Origin: Pseudomonadota bacterium
GTDB lineage: Bacteria > Pseudomonadota > Gammaproteobacteria > Steroidobacterales > Steroidobacteraceae
DNA length: 59,557 bases
NCBI GenBank assembly: GCA_023433705.1
Contig: JAEYUC010000101.1
Location: 1-59,557 of the forward strand
Direction of reading: 5' to 3'
Under the pieces are notes generated by a model that did not search any database, was not told the origin of the DNA, and was given only the letters and a program-made list of their open reading frames with translations. Below, in pieces: positions 45,791-54,353 of the stretch; position 1 is the stretch's first letter; every line of letters begins with the position of its first letter. A program made the translations under genes and the position numbers.

Positions 45791-46525
45791 CTATCGTGAC
45801 TTGCGTGATTCGAGCGCGACCGCGCTCGCGGCCAGGAAAAACGCGATGACGAGCGTGAAGTACAGGACGTCACGCAGGTCGAGCACGCCCTTCGTGATGT
45901 TCTCGAAGTGCGTATAGAAGGAGAGCGCCGCGATCCCCTCGGTGATCCAGGGCCAGGCCCAGCTGCGCGCGACGTCGAGCACCATCGGGAACCCGGCCAT
46001 CACGAGCAGAAAACACAGGAGAAACGCCAGGATGAACGCGATCACCTGGCTGCGCGTCAACGCGGACATGAACGAGCCCACGGATAGATAGGCGCCGGCC
46101 ATCAGGAGACTGCCGATATACGCGGCGACGATGACTCCGTTGTCCGGCGAGCCCAGCCAGTTGATCGTGATCCACAGCGGCGTGGTGAGCACGAGCGCCA
46201 GCGCGATGAACAGCCAGCCCGCGAGGAACTTGCCGAGCACGGCCTGCCACATCGTGATGGGCTGGGTGAGCAGCAGTTCGATGCTGCCGCTGGCGCGTTC
46301 CTCGGGCCAGAAGCGCATCGACACCGCGGGGATGAGTATGAGGAACAGCCAGGGCAGCAGCAGGAAGAACGGCCGCAGGTCGGCCTGTTCTATCTCGAGG
46401 ATCCGCCCGACGTAGAACGTGAGCAGGCCCTGGAAGAAAAGGAAGATGGTGACGAACACGTACGCGAGTGGCGTCGCGAAGTAACTCGCGAGTTCGCGGC
46501 GCATGATGGTACGAACGGGATTCAA
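45791..46525 (-). CDS. ABC transporter permease (GldF-like)
   Basis: Six-helix ABC-2 type permease, 244 residues. RRELASYFATPLAYVFVTIFLFFQGLLTF and MRFWPEERASGSIELLLTQPIT are typical of this permease family. TTG at 46525 is chosen because AGGAG lies 6 bases upstream; the ATG at 46504 is 27 bases from that site. It sits between the ATPase and the GldG-like gene in a four-gene operon. Confidence 0.88.
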   Translation of the reverse strand: MNPVRTIMRRELASYFATPLAYVFVTIFLFFQGLLTFYVGRILEIEQADLRPFFLLLPWLFLILIPAVSMRFWPEERASGSIELLLTQPITMWQAVLGKFLAGWLFIALALVLTTPLWITINWLGSPDNGVIVAAYIGSLLMAGAYLSVGSFMSALTRSQVIAFILAFLLCFLLVMAGFPMVLDVARSWAWPWITEGIAALSFYTHFENITKGVLDLRDVLYFTLVIAFFLAASAVALESRKSR

Positions 46526-46551
46526 GGGTTTCTCCTGTCCATTCCAGGTAG

Positions 46552-47262
46552 TCAGGCGGCGACAGCGCGGAACACGTCTTCGAGGCGGCCGGACGGCGCC
46601 TGCGCCTTGAGCGCGGCAGGGGTGCCGTCCGCGACCAGCTTGCCGTGCGCGATGATTACCGCGCGCGTGCACACCGCGTCGACCTCTTCGAGGATGTGCG
46701 TCGAGATGACGATGGTCTTCTCGCGGGCGATCTCGCCGATGAGCGCGCGCACTTCGTGCTTCTGCAGCGGATCGAGGCCGTCCGTCGGCTCGTCGAGGAT
46801 CAGCACCGGCGGATCGTGCACGATGGCCTGAGCGAGACCCACGCGCCGCTTGAAGCCCTTCGACAACGTCTCGATCGACTGCTCGAGCACGGGTTCGAGC
46901 TGCAGGCGGCCGATCACGTAATCGAGGCGCGACTTGCGGCGTTCGCCCTCGAGGCTGCGCAGGTCCGCCATGAAGGAGAGGAATCCCCGGACCGTCATTT
47001 CGGCATAACTCGGCGCACCCTCGGGTAGATAGCCAAGGGCCGCCTTGGCGGCGAGCGGTTCCGCGAGCACGTCGTGCCCGCAGATGCTGGCGGTGCCCGC
47101 GGTGGGCGTGATGAAACCCGCGATCATGCGCATCGTCGTCGACTTGCCTGCGCCATTCGGGCCCAGGAATCCGAGTACTTCGCCCGGCTCCACGGAGAAG
47201 GTCAGGTCATCGACGGCTACGAGACCGTCGTAATGCTTGGTGAGGTTCTGCGTCTTTATCAT
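46552..47262 (-). CDS. ABC transporter ATP-binding protein (GldA-like)
   Basis: A 236-residue ABC ATPase with Walker A GPNGAGKST, Q-loop in LGYLPEGAP, signature LSKGFKRRVGLAQA (LSKGF in place of LSGGQ), Walker B VLILDEPTDGLDP, and the switch His in STHILEE. The altered signature is common in this exporter branch. It is the first gene of the operon with the permease, GldG-like and DUF4340 genes. Confidence 0.93.
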   Translation of the reverse strand: MIKTQNLTKHYDGLVAVDDLTFSVEPGEVLGFLGPNGAGKSTTMRMIAGFITPTAGTASICGHDVLAEPLAAKAALGYLPEGAPSYAEMTVRGFLSFMADLRSLEGERRKSRLDYVIGRLQLEPVLEQSIETLSKGFKRRVGLAQAIVHDPPVLILDEPTDGLDPLQKHEVRALIGEIAREKTIVISTHILEEVDAVCTRAVIIAHGKLVADGTPAALKAQAPSGRLEDVFRAVAA

Positions 47263-47348
47263 GGCTTCATGGTGGCGCGGCCATATGAGCGATGGGGACG
47301 CGGCAAAGTTCCGCGATGCCCCGGGGCCGGGGATTCTGCAAAAGGAGG

Positions 47349-47370
47349 GCGCCGCCTTGCAAGGCGGCGC
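47349..47370 (-). terminator. perfect palindrome, probable terminator
   Basis: A fully self-complementary 22-base sequence (outer GCGCCGCC with GGCGGCGC, centre TTGCAA) lies 10 bases beyond the stop of the minus-strand gene at 47381. In that direction it is followed by CCTCCTTTTG, a short T-run. A protein-binding palindrome is the alternative. Confidence 0.55.
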
Positions 47371-47380
47371 GAATCGGCGT

Positions 47381-48154
47381 TTATTTGCCGCGCCGGGAAA
47401 CGATCGCGTCGATCTGGTCGCGGTACGTGCGCAGGATGCGGCGGATCTCCGAGGGCGCGGGGCGCTCGGCGAGCCGGGCGATCATCTCGGCGAGCTCGTG
47501 CCACTGCTTTCCCCAGCCTAACAAGCGCACCGCGTCCGCGATGACGACGTGTTCCATCTGCGTGACGGTGGTCGGCGGCTTTTCGGCCGGCTTGCGGGGT
47601 TTGGCCGCCGCCGCGCGCGGCGGCTCGCGCCGCAGCTTGGCCTGGGCGAGCTTCGCGCCCGAGAGTGCGGGCATCTGGCGAGTGGTTTCCGCCGTACGCC
47701 GGTTTTCGGCGGGGCGCGGATGCGCCTCGACGATGCGGCGGTTCTCCGTCGTCCGTCCGGTGGATTCGCGTTCGCGCGCCGGTGCGGCGGCGGCGGGTTT
47801 CGCCGCGAGCACGTCGCGGCGTTCACCCTCTGGCGTCGCGAGCGGGATGAATCGCTCGACCGACGTCAGTCCGACGAGCGTCGCGAGGAAACCCATGATC
47901 TCGATGCCTTCGATACAGGCGCGATCGCCTTCGAGCTGCCGCTGCGCGACGATGCGTTTCAGCGCGAGGATGCGCTTGCGCGCGAGCTGGATGATCCAGC
48001 GCTGCGGGCGTTCGTGTTTCGGCCAGGGTTGAACGTGCCAGTAACGCTCGTCGTCGAGCGCCGCGTAACGGGCGTGCAAATCGAGGCTGGCCTGCCAGCG
48101 GTCGAGCAGGGCTTCGAGCTGCGGGGGATTCCCCGAGGCGAGGTCATTGGCCAT
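47381..48154 (-). CDS. conserved hypothetical protein
   Basis: A 257-residue soluble protein that I do not recognise. The N-terminal part (about 1-100) is helical (LEALLDRWQASLDLHARYAAL; WIIQLARKRILALKRIV). A low-complexity basic/Ala/Pro stretch covers about residues 115-190, and a C-terminal helical domain contains VVIADAVRLLGWGKQWHELAEMI and IRRILRTYRDQID. No signal peptide or membrane segment is seen. The layout of two helical modules joined by a basic linker is compatible with a DNA- or protein-binding adaptor, but that is speculation. Confidence 0.6.
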   Translation of the reverse strand: MANDLASGNPPQLEALLDRWQASLDLHARYAALDDERYWHVQPWPKHERPQRWIIQLARKRILALKRIVAQRQLEGDRACIEGIEIMGFLATLVGLTSVERFIPLATPEGERRDVLAAKPAAAAPARERESTGRTTENRRIVEAHPRPAENRRTAETTRQMPALSGAKLAQAKLRREPPRAAAAKPRKPAEKPPTTVTQMEHVVIADAVRLLGWGKQWHELAEMIARLAERPAPSEIRRILRTYRDQIDAIVSRRGK

Positions 48155-48244
48155 GCGCGCGAGGTTAGCGCCGTTACGTCCGGGGGCGCGGGATGTGGCG
48201 CACACCTTGGGCCCGCCGGGCGCGCGATTGTGCGCGACAGCACG

Positions 48245-49531
48245 TCAGGCCGTGGCATCGCGGCGGGCGGCGCGGCCGCGATCCGCCTCACCACCCCGGC
48301 TGGCCAGGGCCGCCTCGATCGCGAGCCGGTACTGCAGCGCCAGGTTGGACCAGCGGAAACGCTCGACGCGCGCCCTCGCCACGTCGGAGGAGTGGCCGAA
48401 GATCATCTTCTCGATCGCATGCCCGATGCCCGCGACGTCGGTGGGTTCCACCGTGACTCCCGCTCCGCTCTCGGTCAGTAGTTCGAACAGCGCCGCGCCG
48501 CGCGGCGCGAGCCCGAGGATGGGGCGGCCCGCGGCCATGTAGTCGTACACCTTGTAAGGTGTGGAATAGAGCATGTGATCGCCGACCACGGCGAGCAGCA
48601 CGTGCGCGCGCTGCAGGACCGGCGCGAGCTCGGCCAGCGGCACGCGCGGCAATACGCGGACCAGATCGGACAGTCCGGCCGCGCGGATGCGCGCCAGCTC
48701 CGGCGCCGGCAGGTCTCCGTAGGTAGTCAGTATCCACTCGTGCCCGGGCTGGCGCGTGGCGAGCTCCCGCATCGCCGTGAGAACGGGGACCAGCGAGCGC
48801 CCGGTGAAGATCTCTCCCGCGTGCACGATGTCGATGCGTGCGTCCGCCGCGGATGGAGCTTGCACGCCGGGCGGGCGCGCGTCGAAGCCGTTCGGGACGA
48901 CGTAGTTCTGCGCGCTGTTCGTGAACGGAAAGAACTTCTCGAACGACTCGCGCATCGACGGCGTGTTCAGCACGCGCACGGCGCTCTGTCGCACGAGACG
49001 GGTTTCGATGCGACGCGCGAAGGCCTGCGAGACTCGGCCGCGCCGCCAGCGCGGCCAGTCGTAGCCGCTCCAGGGATCGCGGTAGTCGAGGATGAGCGGC
49101 CAGCGCAGCGCGCGTGCGATGCGCGCGCCGGCGATCAGCGCCGAGTGCGGTGGGGAGGTCGCGATGACGACGCCGGGCGGCAGGTCGCGTGCGATCGACA
49201 ACGCCCGGGCGGTGGCCGCGCGCGCCCAGCCATATTCCCAGCCGACCGGTGCGAGAGCGCGCCGCGCGAACGCGTTCACCGCGCGGCGCGTGAACCCACC
49301 GCCCGCGAGCGGTAGTTCGATGGGCTCCGCTACGCGGTGAATGCGGCCGCTCATCGGCAGTGTGTCGTCGGCGTCGCCGTGCGCGGAACTGCGCCGGTCG
49401 CTGGTCACGACGTGTACGTCGTAACCGAGCTGCGCGAACTCGCGCGCGAGGAAACTGAAGCGTTTCGCGCCCACCGCGGGGCTCGGCGCGAAGTGATAAC
49501 TGACGATGAGCAGGGTGCGCCGCACGTTCAT
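48245..49531 (-). CDS. glycosyltransferase, GT4-like
   Basis: A 428-residue GT-B fold glycosyltransferase. The N-terminal domain begins TLLIVSYHFAPSPAVGAKRFSFLAREFAQLGYDVHVVT, typical of GT4-type enzymes with an N-terminal Rossmann donor/acceptor split. The C-terminal donor site includes IDIVHAGEIFTGRSL and the region STPYKVYDYMAAGRPILGLAPRGAALFELL. It overlaps the flippase stop by 4 bases (ATGA), so the two act in one surface-polysaccharide or glycoconjugate pathway. The C-terminus is Arg/Ala-rich. Sugar specificity cannot be read. Confidence 0.88.
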   Translation of the reverse strand: MNVRRTLLIVSYHFAPSPAVGAKRFSFLAREFAQLGYDVHVVTSDRRSSAHGDADDTLPMSGRIHRVAEPIELPLAGGGFTRRAVNAFARRALAPVGWEYGWARAATARALSIARDLPPGVVIATSPPHSALIAGARIARALRWPLILDYRDPWSGYDWPRWRRGRVSQAFARRIETRLVRQSAVRVLNTPSMRESFEKFFPFTNSAQNYVVPNGFDARPPGVQAPSAADARIDIVHAGEIFTGRSLVPVLTAMRELATRQPGHEWILTTYGDLPAPELARIRAAGLSDLVRVLPRVPLAELAPVLQRAHVLLAVVGDHMLYSTPYKVYDYMAAGRPILGLAPRGAALFELLTESGAGVTVEPTDVAGIGHAIEKMIFGHSSDVARARVERFRWSNLALQYRLAIEAALASRGGEADRGRAARRDATA

Positions 49532-50958
49532 GCCGCCTTTCGGCGCAACGCGCGCACGATGTAGTCGTATTCCTCGCGCAGGATCAATCGCACCGCGACC
49601 GTGTAGACGACCGCGAACACGGCGAGCGCGCCGAGCACGTGGAGCGGCGTGCGCGGCAGGGTCGTGATCAGCGCGTGCATCACCCCGAGCGCGCCCAGCG
49701 AGGCGACCAGCGCGAGCCCCAGCTTGCCCCATTCGCCGAGCGCCGAGAGCGGCAGCTGGTATTTGCGCATCACGCGGCGGCCCAGGTAGTAAGACGTCCA
49801 CGTCTGGCCGACGACGAGCCCGAGCGTCGGGCCCCACAGCCCGAACTTCGGCATCAGGGAGAACAGCAGCACCGCGTTGATGCCGAGCGCGACCGCGTTC
49901 GAGATCGCGAACGCGGCGTTGTCCTCGATGGCCCGCAACGGCACGGAGAACTGGAAGGTGTGGCGGACCATGAGCAACAGGAACACCTGGAAGAATGGCG
50001 TCGCCGCGACGTATTCGTCGGTGAATGCGATGCGGATGAGCGGCTCCGCGAAATACGTGAGCAGCAGCCAGGCCGGGCAGATGAGCGCGAACACCAGCGT
50101 CTGCGCGCGCCGCCACAGCCTGAGGCCGTCGGCCGGGTTGCGCTTCGCGCGCTTCACCATGTCCGGGAAGATCACGTCCGACAGCGAGGTCTGCACGATG
50201 TTGACCAGCGGCACCTGGTAGGCGGCGGTGGTGTACAGCGCCATGGGCACGGGACCGAGCTGCATGCCGACCACGACCTTGCCGAAGTCATTCGCCTTGT
50301 TGAGCAGCGAGCCCAGCCCGAGCGGCGCGACCAGCCGGATCTGCTCGCGGAACACCTCGTGTTCCCAGCGGAACACGAGCAGTCCGTGCATACGCAGACA
50401 CACGTAGATCGCGACGTTCTTGAGTCCCTCGGCAACGACGATGGTCACGAAGATCATCTCGACGTCGCCGAACCAGTACGCCGCGCCGAGCAGCGTGCCG
50501 AGCCGCCACACGGTGACGATGAGCGTGTACGCCATGACCTGCATGGATTGGCCGTGCGCGAGCCAGTAGGCCACGAGCACTTCGAGATTGAGGAACAGGA
50601 ACACGTAGACCGCGAGCAGCAGCCAGGACGAGGCGATCTCGTCCGGGACTATCCACTGCCGCGCCGCGGCGACGATCAGCGCGCTCACGAACCCGACCAT
50701 CATCATGAGCACGGTCGTCTTGGTGATGTCGGTCGCGGCGCGTTCCGGTGTGCGCGCGATGAGGTAATTGAGATTCGCCGAGAGCGCGAAGCCGCCGAGC
50801 GAGGTGATCAGCATCGCCGTCGCCATGAACTGGCGATACCGGCCGTACTCGACGATGTCGAGCATGCGGACCAGCAGTAACGGACTCAGCAGCGCGAGCG
50901 CCTGGTTGAGGAGGCGCGCCGTGCTCAGCACCACGCCTCTCGAAACGAATGAGCTCAC
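49528..50958 (-). CDS. Wzx-like oligosaccharide flippase
   Basis: A 476-residue membrane protein with about 12-14 hydrophobic helices, matching the polysaccharide biosynthesis/MATE-like flippase family (FVSRGVVLSTARLLNQALALLSPLLLVRMLDIVEYGRYRQF at the N-terminus, VPLVNIVQTSLSDVIFPDMVK in the middle). It probably moves lipid-linked sugars across the inner membrane for the product of the adjoining glycosyltransferase. No polymerase or ligase is present, so this is a partial locus. Confidence 0.88.
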   Translation of the reverse strand: MSSFVSRGVVLSTARLLNQALALLSPLLLVRMLDIVEYGRYRQFMATAMLITSLGGFALSANLNYLIARTPERAATDITKTTVLMMMVGFVSALIVAAARQWIVPDEIASSWLLLAVYVFLFLNLEVLVAYWLAHGQSMQVMAYTLIVTVWRLGTLLGAAYWFGDVEMIFVTIVVAEGLKNVAIYVCLRMHGLLVFRWEHEVFREQIRLVAPLGLGSLLNKANDFGKVVVGMQLGPVPMALYTTAAYQVPLVNIVQTSLSDVIFPDMVKRAKRNPADGLRLWRRAQTLVFALICPAWLLLTYFAEPLIRIAFTDEYVAATPFFQVFLLLMVRHTFQFSVPLRAIEDNAAFAISNAVALGINAVLLFSLMPKFGLWGPTLGLVVGQTWTSYYLGRRVMRKYQLPLSALGEWGKLGLALVASLGALGVMHALITTLPRTPLHVLGALAVFAVVYTVAVRLILREEYDYIVRALRRKAA

Positions 50959-51150
50959 GCGCGGAACAGCCTTGAATTCTCGTGGGAGTGCATTGTCGTG
51001 CGGCAGTCAAACGTGTCGCTGTCGGACAAGGTAGGGACGCGCCTACATGCAATCCGGCAGCCTGCGCGCCGGAAACAGGACGGAGCCGAAACGACTTCGC
51101 AATGCGCGCCGCGTAGATTTGCGTGCCGACGAAATGACAGGGAGTTCGCG

Positions 51151-51513
51151 ATGAACCAGAAGATGAGGACCGCCGAGGTCACGATCCGCCTGGAACCGGC
51201 GCTCACGACCTCGAGACTCGCCACCCTCATCGAACTCGCCGCCACGCGTCTCGTGCAGCAGGGTCTGCACGGCGCCCAGGCCTCGGTGGGAGTCTCGACG
51301 AACGTGACTCACGCCGCGCCAGCGCTCGTCGCGGGAAGGTTCAGCGGCGCGAACGTACGCGCCGTCGCGACTTTGCGCGCCGTCGAAGGAAGGCAGCACC
51401 TGGTTGCGATCGATGTGTTCGACGAATCGGGATTGATCGCGAGCGCGGAGCACACGCGGGTCGTCGTGGATGGCCGGGTAGGTCGCAGCGAGCCGGTGAC
51501 GCTCGAAACCTGA
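51151..51513 (+). CDS. hotdog-fold thioesterase, FlK-like
   Basis: A 120-residue protein that resembles the fluoroacetyl-CoA thioesterase (FlK) family of hotdog thioesterases. The first helix carries ALTTSRLATLIELAATRLV (Thr and Glu in the positions of FlK T42 and E50), then SVGVSTNVTHAAP (His as in FlK H76), and the C-terminal VFDESGLIASAEHTRVVVD. The ATG at 51151 has an AGGGAG site 7 bases upstream; the frame is open further upstream but without family features. The natural substrate is unknown. It stands alone, divergent from the flippase. Confidence 0.7.
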   Translation: MNQKMRTAEVTIRLEPALTTSRLATLIELAATRLVQQGLHGAQASVGVSTNVTHAAPALVAGRFSGANVRAVATLRAVEGRQHLVAIDVFDESGLIASAEHTRVVVDGRVGRSEPVTLET

Positions 51514-51541
51514 GCGTCAGCGCCCGGTCAGTTCTTGCGCG

Positions 51542-52099
51542 TCAATCGAAGGCGAGCGCGTACACGCCGAGCGCGACGAACATCAGCGCGGCGACGATGC
51601 GCATGGCCTTCAGCGGCACGCGCTTCACGAGCGCATCCCCCGCGAACACCACCGGCACGTTCGCGATCAACATGCCGATCGTCGTCCCGATCACCACCGG
51701 CACGAGCGTCTGGAACTGCGCGGCGAGCGCGACCGTCGCGATCTGGGTCTTGTCGCCCATTTCGACCAGGAAAAACGCGAGCGTCGTCGCGAGGAACACG
51801 CCGTAGCGGGGCGGCACCTTGTCCTCGTCCGGCGCGCCGTCGGGAATGAGCGCCCACACCGCCATCGCGATGAAGGAGAGTCCGAGGATCCAGCGCATCG
51901 CGTCCGGGCCGATCACCTGCACGAGCCATGCGCCCACCAGTCCCGCGAGCGCGTGATTGAGCAGCGTCGCCGCGAGAATGCCGAGCACGATGGGAATGGG
52001 AGCCCGATAACGCGTCGCGAGCAGCAGCGCCAGCAGTTGCGTCTTGTCGCCGATCTCGGCGAGCGCGACGACGCCGGTTGAAACGAGCAGGGCTTCCAT
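51542..52099 (-). CDS. UPF0016/TMEM165 family cation transporter
   Basis: A 185-residue membrane protein with six helices in two repeats, each with the family signature E-x-G-D-[KR]-[TS] (AEIGDKTQ and VEMGDKTQ). Bacterial members (MneA) export manganese; eukaryotic ones move Mn or Ca. The ATG at 52099 matches the family start. I looked for a manganese yybP-ykoY riboswitch in the leader and did not see one. It is convergent with the thioesterase gene, 28 bases apart. Confidence 0.92.
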   Translation of the reverse strand: MEALLVSTGVVALAEIGDKTQLLALLLATRYRAPIPIVLGILAATLLNHALAGLVGAWLVQVIGPDAMRWILGLSFIAMAVWALIPDGAPDEDKVPPRYGVFLATTLAFFLVEMGDKTQIATVALAAQFQTLVPVVIGTTIGMLIANVPVVFAGDALVKRVPLKAMRIVAALMFVALGVYALAFD

Positions 52100-52472
52100 C
52101 GGGGCGCGGAGTGTGCATTCTAGAACTGAGCTGCGCCAGCCTCCATGGCGGCAGAATGGGTCAAGGGGCGGGTGAACGAGTCGGTCCACCAGCATGATGG
52201 GTGCAGGACCGGACGATCGAGCAATTGAATGCCCACGGGGCTGCTTTGGAAGGGCGATAGAGGCCCACTATCGCGTGCTACTGAGCCAGTCCAAGTTCGC
52301 GCTGATTAAGATGGAAAGTAGATCGTCAGTTCGTGAGGCCGACCAGCTTCAATCGCAACACTCGAGCATGTTGACGCTCCATTCGCGGATTGCGACTGTC
52401 ACACTGCATCTGTAAGCTGCCGACCTACATGAGCGACGGACAGGGGACTGCGGGCATGTCTGCGCCGCTGAT
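52100..52472. other. 373-bp intergenic region at the left edge of the AT-richer island
   Basis: Composition drops from the GC-rich background at about 52200 onward. It contains TTGACG at 52371 without a clear partner -10, no tRNA, no recognisable attachment repeat and no convincing gene; a 73-codon frame (52194-52415) has no family features. The promoter of the following three-gene cassette should lie here. Confidence 0.5.
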
Positions 52473-53330
52473 ATGGCGATGAGCGCGACGCCGTTGCCAA
52501 CTTTTAAGAAGCCGCCCGTAACCGAAGTCGTGGTTTCGGCGCAATTCGATCCGTTGCCCGGGTTTCTCACATCCCACTTCGGACTAATCTGGCAACGATT
52601 CAGATCGTCGTACCCGAAACTTGAGGAGCACCCAGTGCTTTCATCTGCGTTCGAGCGTCTTGGCACTCGCTCGCCGATGAACACGATTCAATTTCAGGTA
52701 TCTAACCAGCCGGGTGCTCGCGCATGGTTCGTGAATGAGTCGGGCGACCAATTGGTTCAAGTTCAGAACGATCGATTCATTCGAAATTGGCGCGCGATGT
52801 CGAAGAGTTCCAATCCGTACCCGCGCTGGGACGAACACGTCCTGCCAAGATTTTTGGCTGAGTTTGATTTGTTTCGCGAAGCGCTAAACGTTGAGGGATT
52901 GGGGGCTCCGAATGTCAATCAACTTGAAGTCACCTACATCAACCATATTTGGCTGAATGATTTCTGGAAGACTCATGGCGATTTGCACCGGCTACTCCGA
53001 TGGTGGGCAGGCGGCACTCTCGATGGGTTGCCTGTTGAGGCAATTAATCTCCAGGCTATTCATCAAATCGCGAACAAGTCCGGTGATTTTCTAGGTCGAC
53101 TGCACGTAACGATGCAGTCCGGTGTTGGAAGGCCTCAGCCTGGCTCTGCGGAAGAGAAAGGGCTATTTGTGCTCAGTCTCACCGCTCGCGGGAAGCCCGA
53201 TGGTGAGGGCGACCCCGGAATCCGTAGATACCTTGATATCGGTCACGCGGCCATCGTCTCTAGCTTTGAGAAGATGACCACAGATGAGGCGCATAACATA
53301 TGGCAGAAGCAGCTCTCAGCCACTCATTAG
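52473..53330 (+). CDS. TIGR04255-like sporadically distributed protein
   Basis: A 285-residue soluble protein that matches my memory of the TIGR04255 family of sporadically occurring bacterial proteins with no assigned function. Conserved-looking segments are FKKPPVTEVVVSAQFDPLPG, QVQNDRFIRNWR, NQLEVTYINHIW and a C-terminal RYLDIGHAAIVSSFEKMT. No signal peptide, membrane helix or enzyme motif is visible. Codon use is AT-richer than all surrounding core genes. It overlaps the next gene by 31 bases, so expression is coupled. First gene of a three-gene cassette ending 149 bases before tRNA-Glu. ATG 52479 is an alternative start. Confidence 0.75.
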   Translation: MAMSATPLPTFKKPPVTEVVVSAQFDPLPGFLTSHFGLIWQRFRSSYPKLEEHPVLSSAFERLGTRSPMNTIQFQVSNQPGARAWFVNESGDQLVQVQNDRFIRNWRAMSKSSNPYPRWDEHVLPRFLAEFDLFREALNVEGLGAPNVNQLEVTYINHIWLNDFWKTHGDLHRLLRWWAGGTLDGLPVEAINLQAIHQIANKSGDFLGRLHVTMQSGVGRPQPGSAEEKGLFVLSLTARGKPDGEGDPGIRRYLDIGHAAIVSSFEKMTTDEAHNIWQKQLSATH

Positions 53331-53788
53331 AATCGTGGTCGATCGATTCAAAGGCGTTCTCGCCTTCGTTCTATTCAGCCGCGACATTGCCGGAGCCCGT
53401 TACAAGCGTGTTCACTTACGCGACGGGACCCGCTTGGCTGGACGAGATAAAGAACGAAATCGACGCCCTCAAACTACTACCTCCCGATTGGGATACGTAT
53501 GGTGCGCCCAAGCCGAGTCCTATATTGCTTGGTGCCGCTTTGCCGTTACTGGCACAGGTCGTGTGTCGACTTACTCCGCGTCCTTCGGTTGTTCCAACCT
53601 CCGACGGCTCGGTGCAGTTTGAGTGGTATACGCGAGGTTTCGAAATCACAATTCGAATGATTTCCGCAACGAAGTTCCATCTGTCTGTCACCGATTTGCG
53701 CGGCGTTTTCGACGAGGTAGATAGTGCGTTAGACTTCGACCTGAGGCCTTTGGCGCGAGCTGTGGACGCGCTCTCCCTGCGGCAGTAG
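53300..53788 (+). CDS. hypothetical protein, second gene of the island cassette
   Basis: A 162-residue soluble protein that I cannot name. It has a short N-terminal region, then LDEIKNEIDALKLLPPDWDTYG, which resembles the WD-x-Y-G segment seen in small proteins that accompany TIGR04255-like genes, and later VVPTSDGSVQFEWYTRGFEI. The final part is acidic/helical (DEVDSALDFDLRPLARAVDAL). The start lies inside the 3' end of the preceding gene, which indicates translational coupling. AT-rich codon use groups it with its neighbours as transferred DNA. No catalytic motif is evident. Confidence 0.65.
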   Translation: MAEAALSHSLESWSIDSKAFSPSFYSAATLPEPVTSVFTYATGPAWLDEIKNEIDALKLLPPDWDTYGAPKPSPILLGAALPLLAQVVCRLTPRPSVVPTSDGSVQFEWYTRGFEITIRMISATKFHLSVTDLRGVFDEVDSALDFDLRPLARAVDALSLRQ

Positions 53789-53818
53789 TAGCTAACTAAG
53801 ACAAGCAAACGGACGCGA

Positions 53819-54205
53819 TTGCGATTGGCAGACGATCAGAACATCCCGAATACCGATCACCTGTATCGCCGAGTCCCGCCTCTCTGGATCGTCTTTGACG
53901 AGAACAAGGGTGCCCGTCGCCCGTCGAAAGCCGCCTTCCAAGACAGCCCTGACCGCAGCCCAATGTCCGTGCATATAGAGTCCCTGTTACTTCAGAACAA
54001 TTTGAAACCCGAAAGCGTCCTCGCCGGCCATGACGGCTATGGCCTCGTCTCCTTTCTCGCGGGATTTGCCCGCCAGCTCGGATGCGGAATTGTGGCCGAC
54101 CCTCAGCCCGGCGACCCGGCCCATGGTCTGCTTGATGGGAAGAAGACCGAGGGATTACGCAAGAAGCTTCGCGATTCGAGTGAGTGGGTAGTCCTTCCAC
54201 CGTAA
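53819..54205 (+). CDS. hypothetical protein, third gene of the island cassette
   Basis: A 128-residue soluble protein starting at TTG 53819 (or TTG 53825); no ATG is available near the start, so the exact N-terminus is unsure. Segments with a conserved look are RRVPPLWIVFDENKGARRPS, AAFQDSPDRSPMSVHI, a helical middle with LAGFARQLG, and DPAHGLLDGKKTEG near the C-terminus with His and Lys residues. I recall similar short proteins with RR-x-PP and P-x-SV motifs annotated as hypothetical. It is 30 bases after the second gene, on the same strand, and completes the cassette. Confidence 0.6.
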   Translation: MRLADDQNIPNTDHLYRRVPPLWIVFDENKGARRPSKAAFQDSPDRSPMSVHIESLLLQNNLKPESVLAGHDGYGLVSFLAGFARQLGCGIVADPQPGDPAHGLLDGKKTEGLRKKLRDSSEWVVLPP

Positions 54206-54353
54206 GCAGACTTCAATTCTTCGTCGGGACATGGTTTGCGATCTGCCATTTCGCGGAACGGGCTGGGAAGCCAATTTCGATCGCACCGATCCCGTCGCAT
54301 GCGCCCGGCCCAATCCTCCGGGCTTGGCCAGGTAAGCAAGTAATTGATTTGAT

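Noticed and set aside
47349..47370. Perfect 22-base palindrome considered as an operator
   Set aside because: Its place just after a stop codon and the short T-run on that strand favour a terminator.
52100..52195. Possible manganese (yybP-ykoY) riboswitch before the UPF0016 gene
   Set aside because: The leader shows none of the conserved loop sequences that I could recognise.
52194..52415. A 73-codon reading frame before the island cassette
   Set aside because: No Shine-Dalgarno, no recognisable domain, and composition like non-coding DNA; not supported as a gene.
52100..54353. Search for an attachment-site copy of the tRNA-Glu 3' end
   Set aside because: No stretch resembling the T arm and acceptor end of the tRNA is visible at the left side of the island.
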